Assembly: GCA_020832725.1 (NCBI GenBank)
Contig: JAFIEC010000130.1
Coordinates: forward strand, 1-5,121
Reading direction: 5' to 3'
Length of the DNA stretch: 5,121 bases
DNA from: Paracoccaceae bacterium
GTDB taxonomy: Bacteria; Pseudomonadota; Alphaproteobacteria; Rhodobacterales; Rhodobacteraceae
Shown here: positions 1-4,507 of the stretch, one piece after another
How the letters are laid out: each line of letters opens with the position of its first letter
Position numbering within the stretch: position 1 is the stretch's first letter
Program-made: the position numbers and the translations under genes
Notes under the pieces: model-generated
Databases searched by the model: none
What the model saw: only the letters and a program-made list of their open reading frames with translations
Told to the model about the DNA's origin: nothing

Positions 1-287
1 TGGCCACGGGCGGCATCTCGCATGTCGTCGGTGCCGTGGGCGTGGACCGCAACGACCAGGCGTTCGACGCGCGGTTCCTGGAGGCCTTTGCCGAGGGCGA
101 TCATGATCGCATCACCGCCATTTCCGAGGCGGAGATCGACGCAGCCGGCAACGGCACCCACGAGATCCGCAACTGGGTCGCGCTTGCCGCCGCCATGGCA
201 CCCGATCGCCCGCGTGTGCTGAACGCGCTCCCCTTTGTTCCCGGCTGGAATGCCGGGGTCCACCAGTTCCTGTGGGACGCACAATGA
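1..287 (+). CDS. Class III extradiol ring-cleavage dioxygenase, LigB-type catalytic subunit (5' truncated by window)
   Basis: Only the last 94 residues are present; the reading frame enters the window open at position 3. Proteins of this family are non-heme Fe(II) enzymes that cleave catecholic rings next to the diol (protocatechuate 4,5-dioxygenase LigB, gallate dioxygenase and relatives) in the cytoplasm. The fragment opens with ATGGISH, which matches the conserved TGG(L/M)SH block whose histidine (codon 21-23) is the catalytic base in LigB. A later THEIRNW segment carries a glutamate (codon 162-164) at the place of the third iron ligand (Glu242 of LigB). The C-terminal PFVPGWNAGV stretch resembles the family's terminal P-x-P-x-W-x-x-G block. 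The two N-terminal histidine iron ligands lie outside the window. The stop overlaps the next start (ATGA, 284-287), so translation is probably coupled to the LigA-like gene. The family call is fairly safe; the substrate is unknown. Confidence 0.85.
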   Translation, partial: ATGGISHVVGAVGVDRNDQAFDARFLEAFAEGDHDRITAISEAEIDAAGNGTHEIRNWVALAAAMAPDRPRVLNALPFVPGWNAGVHQFLWDAQ

Positions 288-559
288 CGGATCTCGCGCT
301 CACCCAGTTCCTGATCGACATCTCCCGAGGGCAGGCGAAGGCCCGGTTCGCAGAGAATCCCGAAGCGGTGCTTGCCGAGTGCGATCTGCCCGAGCGACAG
401 ATCGCTGCCATCCGCGAACAGAGCATCGCTGCCCTCTGGGCAGACGGGGCGCATCCCATGTCGCTGCTGTATTTCGCACGAAGCTGCGGCTGGAGCGCCC
501 AGAAGTATTACGAGTGCATCTCGCAGAGCGAATCCGCAACGTCGATGACCCAGAAATGA
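284..559 (+). CDS. LigA-type small subunit of extradiol dioxygenase
   Basis: This 91-residue protein matches the LigA domain of LigAB-type dioxygenases: a helical N-terminus (LTQFLIDISRG), a central F-x-x-NPEAVLAECDLPERQ segment (about residues 22-39), an A-I-R-E-Q helix, then GAHPMSLLYFARSCGW (about 55-70), corresponding to the conserved G-x-x-x-x-x-L-x-K/R-x-x-G-W tail. In LigAB this subunit packs over the active site of the catalytic subunit and does not itself bind iron. I chose ATG 284 because it gives the ATGA overlap with the upstream stop and because the in-frame GTG at 272 lies inside the previous gene. At 91 aa it is about the bare domain and shorter than LigA of Sphingomonads. The order is catalytic subunit first, the reverse of classical ligA-ligB but the same as the domain order in one-chain gallate dioxygenases. 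It probably forms a complex with its neighbour. Confidence 0.82.
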   Translation: MTDLALTQFLIDISRGQAKARFAENPEAVLAECDLPERQIAAIREQSIAALWADGAHPMSLLYFARSCGWSAQKYYECISQSESATSMTQK

Positions 560-564
560 GAAAC

Positions 565-573
565 GAGGAGGAG
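565..573 (+). promoter_or_regulatory. Ribosome binding site of the cupin gene
   Basis: The purine run gaggaggag ends 9 bases before ATG 583 and decides the cupin start. A second possible start, ATG 556, overlaps the stop of the LigA-like gene (ATGA, 556-559) but has no such site and would add nine charged residues that do not look like part of a cupin fold. Confidence 0.7.
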
Positions 574-582
574 CGTCCTTCC

Positions 583-1077
583 ATGTCCGTCAACGCAGTC
601 GAGGTCGGCCAGCGCGCCTGGGAAACCTGGCGTCCCGGTGTCAGAAGCAGAAGCTGGTCCGGAGAGATCGACGGTGCCCGGCAGATCCGTGTCGGAGAGC
701 AGATCTTCGAACCCGGAAGCATCGGCGTGCCGCCCCACTGGCATTACTACGAGGAACACATCCTTCTGCTTTCGGGAAAGATGCGCATCGACGTCGCCGG
801 CACGACCCGCGAGCTCGAAGCGCCTGCCTGTGTCATCATCCCCGCAGGAGCTGTCCACAGTTTCTCCTGCATCGGCAATACGCCGATGCATATCCTGGGT
901 GCGCTGGGCGCGCCGATACACGAGTCGTTCTTCGTGGACATGGACGAGAACGAGGCCGTCCGGGAATACGAGGCAGATTATCCCGGCGGCGCGCGGCGGC
1001 GCGTGCGGGTCGATCCCGTCACACGGCAGGTCGAGCATCTGGGCGAGATTCAGGCGCCGGCTTCCTCCCCTGCATGA
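583..1077 (+). CDS. Single-domain cupin protein (cupin_2 type), putative metal-binding
   Basis: This 164-residue protein has both cupin motifs. Motif 1 is HWHYYEE: H52, H54 and E58 fit the HxH(x)3E metal-ligand pattern. Motif 2 is IIPAGAVHSF, with P87, G89 and H92 as the fourth ligand. The two motifs are separated by about 33 residues, normal for a small cupin_2 barrel. All four metal ligands are present, so a metal-dependent enzyme or accessory protein is plausible, but the cupin fold covers isomerases, dioxygenases, decarboxylases and non-enzymatic sensors, and nothing seen here chooses among them. No signal peptide, so cytoplasmic. It lies 23 bp after the LigA-like gene on the same strand, most likely as the last gene of the dioxygenase operon. 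Its last 59 bp overlap the end of the opposing GntR gene. The acidic and proline-rich C-terminal tail (from about residue 115) lies outside the cupin core. Confidence 0.85.
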   Translation: MSVNAVEVGQRAWETWRPGVRSRSWSGEIDGARQIRVGEQIFEPGSIGVPPHWHYYEEHILLLSGKMRIDVAGTTRELEAPACVIIPAGAVHSFSCIGNTPMHILGALGAPIHESFFVDMDENEAVREYEADYPGGARRRVRVDPVTRQVEHLGEIQAPASSPA

Positions 1078-1702
1078 AGGAATCGATCGACATCGTGATG
1101 TGCTCGGCGATCGCGGTCTCAGCGGCCTCGGCATCCCGCTCGGCGATGCGGTCCAGCAGGGCGTGATGCTCGGCCAGCACGATCTCGTTGCGCAGCTTCT
1201 CGATGCGGGCACCACTCGCGATGAGATACATCTTGCCGCGAATCCCCATCAGGATGTTGCGGACATGCGGCAGCTGCGCGATCTCGGCCATGCGCATGTG
1301 AAAGGTCTCGTCGGTGCCGAACATGTCGTTTTCGGCCGTGCCCTTTCCCGAAACGATGTTGCGCAGCTCGACGATATCGTCGTCGGTGGCGATCAGGCAC
1401 AGCCGCGAGACCACAAGGCGTTCAAGGCAGATCCTGACCATCCTGATCTCCTCGATCGCGCCCTCGTCCAGCTCGGCCAGCCGAAAGCCGCGCTTGGGCA
1501 GGATTTCGACGATTCCCTCGCGGAAAAGGTCGAGCAGCGCCTCCCTCACGGGTGTCCGGGAGACTCCGAGCGACTGGGCGAAGCCCGCCTCGGAAAAGAA
1601 CTGCCCCCGGGTGATCTCGCCTTCCCGGATGGCACGTCGGATTTCGAAATACGCCTGATGCGCAAGGCTCTCCGATCTGGCGAGCCGCTTGAGCGGTAGC
1701 AT
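1019..1702 (-). CDS. GntR-family transcriptional regulator, FCD (FadR) subfamily
   Basis: This 227-residue protein has an N-terminal winged helix-turn-helix (about residues 8-75) with the signature GVSRTPVREAL (46-56) followed by a wing ending PKRGF. The rest is an all-helical FCD ligand domain. Its metal-binding residues appear intact: D131 and H135 in DETFH, H179 in AEHHALLD, and H201 in EHI. FCD proteins of this kind usually sense carboxylates such as organic acids or aromatic intermediates and mostly act as repressors. I chose ATG 1702 because GGAG lies 6 bases upstream; ATG 1708 abuts that GGAG, and the TTG further up at 1738 would read through the candidate operator. The gene is divergent from the SDR-hydrolase unit and convergent with the dioxygenase-cupin unit, so it is well placed to control both, and itself. 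The ligand is unknown. Confidence 0.93.
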   Translation of the reverse strand: MLPLKRLARSESLAHQAYFEIRRAIREGEITRGQFFSEAGFAQSLGVSRTPVREALLDLFREGIVEILPKRGFRLAELDEGAIEEIRMVRICLERLVVSRLCLIATDDDIVELRNIVSGKGTAENDMFGTDETFHMRMAEIAQLPHVRNILMGIRGKMYLIASGARIEKLRNEIVLAEHHALLDRIAERDAEAAETAIAEHITMSIDSFMQGRKPAPESRPDARPAV

Positions 1703-1715
1703 CGTCATCTCCAGC

Positions 1716-1732
1716 TTGAATACCACATACAA
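1716..1732. promoter_or_regulatory. Candidate GntR operator in the divergent promoter region
   Basis: The 17-bp sequence ttgaataccacatacaa is an imperfect inverted repeat: TTGAAT and ATACAA are complementary at five of six positions around a 5-bp centre. FadR-subfamily operators are typically short, AT-leaning palindromes of this size, and this is one of the few AT-rich patches in an otherwise GC-rich region. It overlaps a -10-like TACAAT on the + strand (1728-1733) that could serve the SDR gene, though no convincing -35 lies at the right distance. It also sits just upstream of the GntR start. Binding is inferred, not shown. Confidence 0.4.
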
Positions 1733-1761
1733 TCCCAAGCCGGAGCAGCAAGGTCAACGTC

Positions 1762-1777
1762 CCTCGGGACCTCGGGA
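1762..1777 (+). repeat. Tandem 8-bp direct repeat in the SDR leader
   Basis: Two exact adjacent copies of CCTCGGGA (1762-1769 and 1770-1777) lie just upstream of the SDR gene. The first copy is part of a 12-bp inverted repeat, GTCCC-TC-GGGAC (1759-1770). This could be a small hairpin in the 5' leader or a second protein-binding site. Two copies are few, and chance in GC-rich DNA cannot be excluded. Confidence 0.4.
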
Positions 1778-1790
1778 ATAGAGAGATGCA

Positions 1791-2504
1791 ATGGATCTGG
1801 AACTTTCGGGCAAGGTAGCCCTCGTCACAGCGGCTTCACGGGGGCTTGGACGCGCTGCCGCCGAGGCGCTTGCAGGGGAGGGCGTGCAGGTGGTCGCAAC
1901 GGCTCGGGGGCGCGATGCCCTCGAAGAGCTGGGCGCGGCCCATGGCGGCGCCATCGTGACAGAGGTCGGCGATGTGACCGATCCGGCATTCCCCGACAAA
2001 CTGGTACAGGGTGTTCTGCAGCGGTTCGGTCGCCTTGATTTCCTGATCGCCAACACGCCCGGACCGCCGACACTGCGTCCGTTCGAAGCGGAGGAAAAGG
2101 ACTTCGCCGAGGCTTTCGACACGGTGTTCCATCCTGTTGTCCGGCTGATCCGGTCCTCCCGGCAGGCGCTGGGCCAGGGAGGCAATGGCCGTATCCTTGT
2201 CGTCTCGTCGACATCGGCGCGTGCGCCGAAGCCATTCCTGTCCCTGTCGGCCACAGCCCGGAGCGCATTGTGGGCATGGTGCAAATCGGCGGCGCCCGAG
2301 CTGTTCGACGACGGGGTCACGCTCAATGCCCTGTTCGCGGGCCCCCACGCGACGGAGAGACTGGCCCAGGTGCCCTCCTCTCCCAAGGCCGTGGGTCGGC
2401 CCGAGGATTTCGGACGCCAGATCGCCATGATGTGCAGCCCGTCGTGGCGTTTCACCACGGGAACGGGCGTCATCGTGGACGGTGGCGAGACAAGGAGTCT
2501 CTGA
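1791..2504 (+). CDS. SDR-family oxidoreductase with atypical catalytic residues
   Basis: This 237-residue protein has the short-chain dehydrogenase/reductase layout. The Rossmann cofactor motif is TAASRGLG (13-20). R39 after the second strand (VVATAR) suggests NADP(H). D61-V62 is the conserved acidic pair. The usual NNAG motif is replaced by ANTPG (87-91). S140 sits where the catalytic serine belongs, and the C-terminal GTGVIVDGG block (about 225-233) is typical. The odd point is the active site: the expected Tyr-x-x-x-Lys, 13 residues after the serine, reads S153-x-x-x-R157 (SATAR). Some SDR subfamilies do have Ser/Arg here and their chemistry is unclear. The start has GAGAG 5 bases upstream. 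The gene is followed 2 bp later by the hydrolase gene and is divergent from the GntR gene. A classic dehydrogenase activity should not be assumed. Confidence 0.88.
   Translation: MDLELSGKVALVTAASRGLGRAAAEALAGEGVQVVATARGRDALEELGAAHGGAIVTEVGDVTDPAFPDKLVQGVLQRFGRLDFLIANTPGPPTLRPFEAEEKDFAEAFDTVFHPVVRLIRSSRQALGQGGNGRILVVSSTSARAPKPFLSLSATARSALWAWCKSAAPELFDDGVTLNALFAGPHATERLAQVPSSPKAVGRPEDFGRQIAMMCSPSWRFTTGTGVIVDGGETRSL
2492..2497 (+). promoter_or_regulatory. Ribosome binding site of the hydrolase gene
   Basis: AAGGAG inside the last codons of the SDR gene ends 9 bases before ATG 2507. It fixes the hydrolase start and excludes the long upstream extension in the same frame, which would run through the SDR gene. 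Confidence 0.75.
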
Positions 2505-2506
2505 TC

Positions 2507-3265
2507 ATGTCCACGGCACTGGCTGTCACGCGCAAGGGCGAAGGCCCTCAGATGATTTTCCTTCACGGGATCGGGTCGAGCCGGACCGCATGGGACCGGA
2601 TGATTACGGCCTTCAGCGGCGATTTTTCCTGCATCGCTCCGGATCTGCCCGGCTATGGTGACTCCCCCGATCCCAAAGGCCGCACACTTGCGGATTTCGC
2701 AGGCGTGATCGCAGATCTTTGCGATGGCAGGCCGTCTCACATTGTCGGCGTTTCATTCGGTGCGCTTTTGGCCATCGCGCTCGCGCGTCAGGAACCCGGA
2801 CTGGTCCGCTCGCTTGTGCTGGCCGATGCCACCCTTGGGCGGGGGCACATGCCCGAGAAGGAGCGCGCCGCGTGGCTGGATGCTCGCAAGGCCCTCGGGG
2901 CTTCGCTGGCGACCGCCTCGGTAGAGCGCGGCCGGCAAATCGCCGCGCCCGGCGCCGATGACGAAACCGTCGGAGAGATCGCCCGACACATGCGCCGTGC
3001 CCGCCCGGAAGGATATCTGGCCGTGGCCGAAGCCATCGCTGCAACAGACGCCGGGCCCTGGCTTTCGGAGATCGACATGCCCACGCTTGTGGTTTTCGGG
3101 GAGCACGATTCCGTCACCGGCCGTGCCGTTTCCGAAACGATCGTCGCCCGCGTGGCAGGCGCACGACTGGAGCGGCTTGCCGGGGCAGGCCATGCGCCAC
3201 ATGTCGAGCGCCCCGAGGCGTTCGGCCGGTGCATCCGGGATTTCCTGTCCGCCCAGTCCGCATAG
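2507..3265 (+). CDS. Alpha/beta-fold hydrolase
   Basis: This 252-residue protein is a standard alpha/beta hydrolase. The oxyanion-hole segment is LHGIGSS (19-25). The DLPGYGDS block (46-53) follows strand 4. The nucleophile elbow is GVSFG with S83. The acid is D201 in FGEHD and the histidine is H229 in GAGHAPHVERP. A cap region of mixed helices lies between about 110 and 180. The length and motif spelling are those of the group that includes 3-oxoadipate enol-lactonase (PcaD) and meta-cleavage product hydrolases (BphD/XylF/MhpC), so C-C or ester/lactone hydrolysis of a ring-cleavage product is a reasonable guess beside an extradiol dioxygenase; sequence alone does not settle which. No signal peptide, so cytoplasmic. 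It starts 2 bp after the SDR stop with a good Shine-Dalgarno site, so the two are almost certainly co-transcribed. Confidence 0.9.
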   Translation: MSTALAVTRKGEGPQMIFLHGIGSSRTAWDRMITAFSGDFSCIAPDLPGYGDSPDPKGRTLADFAGVIADLCDGRPSHIVGVSFGALLAIALARQEPGLVRSLVLADATLGRGHMPEKERAAWLDARKALGASLATASVERGRQIAAPGADDETVGEIARHMRRARPEGYLAVAEAIAATDAGPWLSEIDMPTLVVFGEHDSVTGRAVSETIVARVAGARLERLAGAGHAPHVERPEAFGRCIRDFLSAQSA

Positions 3266-3268
3266 TCC

Positions 3269-3301
3269 CAGCCCTGTCCATCGCGATGATCCCTCGGGCT
3301 G
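3269..3301 (+). terminator. Weak hairpin after the SDR-hydrolase unit
   Basis: Directly after the hydrolase stop, CAGCCC (3269-3274) pairs with GGGCTG (3296-3301), and the loop contains a perfect 10-bp palindrome, CATCGCGATG (3279-3288). There is no T-run, so it is not a canonical intrinsic terminator; it could be a transcript 3'-end structure. The rest of the gap to 3457 holds no gene that I can support. Confidence 0.25.
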
Positions 3302-3457
3302 TCTCCCGGCCCATTGGTCAACGAATTGCCGATGGCCGGAGCCGTCGCCGCTGCCATGCGTCGCGGCCAACGGCACGCCCATGCGGATGTCAAGCGAATT
3401 AGATGCCTTGCGAAATCGGCACGCGGGCCTAGAACTGGACGAAACAGGGGGTTGCAC

Positions 3458-4279
3458 GTGGGACAATCGCTTCCCGTAATTGATGCCGAAGCCTTTGCCC
3501 GTACAGCAAAGCTCTTTGCCGAAAAGCGCAGCACCCTCGCTCCCGAGGCTGTCCGGACGCTGGCGGGGGTCATCGTTGACAGGCTTGCCAGGGCCGCACA
3601 GGGCATGCCCCGCTTCGAGGGCGTCGAGGTCGCCGACGACAGCATCGCGGCGTTCTGCGATGCGCTGGTCCAGGCCGAACCCGATGCAGCGCTCCGCTTC
3701 ATGGAAGAGCGACGCGCCGAGGGCATGACCCGTTACGGGATGTACCTCGGCTATATCGCGGCAGCGGCCAGGGCCCTGGGCGAGCGGTGGGAGCGCAACC
3801 AGCTGTCGCTGGAAGGGGTCACGATCGGCACCGGCCATCTTTATGCCCTGATGCGCGCGCTGCGGGCCGAGGCCCTGTCGGAACGTCCCGTCTTCGACGC
3901 ACGCCGCTGCGCGCTGTTCGCCGCCGTCCCCGGTGAGCAGCACGGCCTCGGTATCACGATGGCGGCCGATCTGTTCCGCGAGGCCGGCTGGGATATCGAC
4001 CTGCAGGTGGAGACCGATCACGACAGCCTGATCGCGCGCGTCGAGCGTACAAGGCCGCCGGTCATCGGCCTGTCGTTGAGCACCGAGAAGCGGCTGGAGG
4101 ATCTTGTCCGCCTCGTGGTGTCCCTGCGGATCGTGGCCCCCCATGTGCTGATCGGCGTTGCCCCTACGGGATCTCTCGACGGCAACAGGGTAAGCCGCCT
4201 GGTCGATATCGACCTGCTGTTCGGCGATGCACCCAGCGCCTGCACCGATCTCGAGCGGCTGATCCGTCTGCGCGGCTGA
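3458..4279 (+). CDS. PpaA/AerR-like regulator with B12-binding (SCHIC) domain
   Basis: This 273-residue soluble protein has two parts. The N-terminal half (to about residue 150) is helical and resembles the helical cap found before cobalamin-binding domains. The C-terminal half is a Rossmann-like B12-binding/SCHIC domain: GEQHGLGITMAADLFREAGW (159-178) carries E160-x-H162-x-x-G165, a variant of the DxHxxG cobalamin motif; GLSLS (204-208) stands for the SxL motif; the later GG motif is absent (GVAPTG, 233-238). These features match PpaA/AerR-type proteins, which bind cobalamin or heme and modulate photosynthesis-gene repressors in Rhodobacter. No DNA-binding domain is recognisable. I chose GTG 3458, with AGGGGG ending 6 bases upstream; longer in-frame starts (ATG 3332, ATG 3356) exist without ribosome sites, and AerR is known to have long and short forms. 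Its target here is unknown. Confidence 0.78.
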   Translation: MGQSLPVIDAEAFARTAKLFAEKRSTLAPEAVRTLAGVIVDRLARAAQGMPRFEGVEVADDSIAAFCDALVQAEPDAALRFMEERRAEGMTRYGMYLGYIAAAARALGERWERNQLSLEGVTIGTGHLYALMRALRAEALSERPVFDARRCALFAAVPGEQHGLGITMAADLFREAGWDIDLQVETDHDSLIARVERTRPPVIGLSLSTEKRLEDLVRLVVSLRIVAPHVLIGVAPTGSLDGNRVSRLVDIDLLFGDAPSACTDLERLIRLRG

Positions 4280-4291
4280 CATCATCCCGAG

Positions 4292-4325
4292 CGCCCGGTC
4301 CGCGCAGCGCGCCGCTTTCCGGGCG
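4292..4325. repeat. Nested GC-rich inverted repeat after the PpaA/AerR-like gene
   Basis: CGCCCGG (4292-4298) pairs perfectly with CCGGGCG (4319-4325), and inside the 20-base loop CGCG (4301-4304) can pair with CGCG (4308-4311). It begins 12 bp after the stop, where a terminator would be expected, but no T-run follows. It could be a transcript end or mRNA-stabilising hairpin. Confidence 0.35.
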
Positions 4326-4432
4326 GCCTCGTCCTCGCCATCCCCGCGCATGTTGCCGAACGACAACGCATTCCCCATCCGGGGGGCTCCTGTTTGCTAC
4401 TGCCGCCTCGACCGCGACCATGGCAGCGCCTG

Positions 4433-4452
4433 ACCTCCGCACATCAGGAGGT
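4433..4452 (+). promoter_or_regulatory. Hairpin that would cover a perfect Shine-Dalgarno sequence upstream of the permease
   Basis: ACCTCC (4433-4438) pairs perfectly with GGAGGT (4447-4452) over an 8-base loop. The right arm contains most of AGGAGG (4446-4451). An overlapping alternative pairing, CCTGA (4429-4433) with TCAGG (4444-4448), excludes the first, so two exclusive folds are possible. The Shine-Dalgarno serves no long frame: 5 bases later GTG 4457 opens a five-codon ORF ending at TGA 4472-4474. The permease starts at 4508, too far for direct use. Together this looks like a possible leader or attenuation element, but it could be chance. Confidence 0.3.
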
Positions 4453-4507
4453 TGCAGTGGCGGGGCGTGTCTGATTGCCTCGGGGATACAAACCGCGAGC
4501 AGCCGAC

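Larger units (their letters stand above)
4280..4507. other. Gene-free intergenic stretch before the permease
   Basis: No reading frame here has both a plausible start site and recognisable protein sequence. The stretch holds the two inverted repeats listed separately and a five-codon ORF at 4457-4474. The permease promoter is presumably here, but I see no convincing -35/-10 pair. Confidence 0.6.

Noticed and set aside
235..582. Longer cupin protein starting upstream in the same frame
   Set aside because: The extension runs through the LigB and LigA-like genes in another frame and looks like a shadow translation; the strong ribosome site before 583 explains the true start.
638..1699. A 353-codon plus-strand frame spanning the cupin and GntR genes
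   Set aside because: It has no recognisable domain and is explained as a shadow of the cupin gene and of the antisense GntR gene.
3380..3410. TTGACA on the minus strand (3393-3388) as a promoter
   Set aside because: No -10 element lies at a proper distance and no minus-strand gene follows.
3458..3480. PpsR/CrtJ-type TGT-N12-ACA site near the PpaA/AerR-like gene
   Set aside because: I looked for it because of the protein family; the upstream 190 bp contain no matching pair at the correct spacing.
2753..4378. A 541-codon open frame on the minus strand
   Set aside because: It lies antisense to the hydrolase and PpaA/AerR-like genes, both of which have clear family motifs and ribosome sites. 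Its translation has no recognisable domain; long antisense frames are common in GC-rich DNA.
4380..4480. Cobalamin riboswitch in the permease leader (GCTACTG at 4396-4402, and GCCACTG on the minus strand near 4454-4460)
   Set aside because: The boxes resemble the GCYACTG element, and ATCAGGAGGT loosely resembles the B12 box, but the preceding GGGAA-GGTG core is missing on the plus strand and appears in the wrong order on the minus strand. Adjacency to a B12-type protein made it tempting, but the match is too weak.
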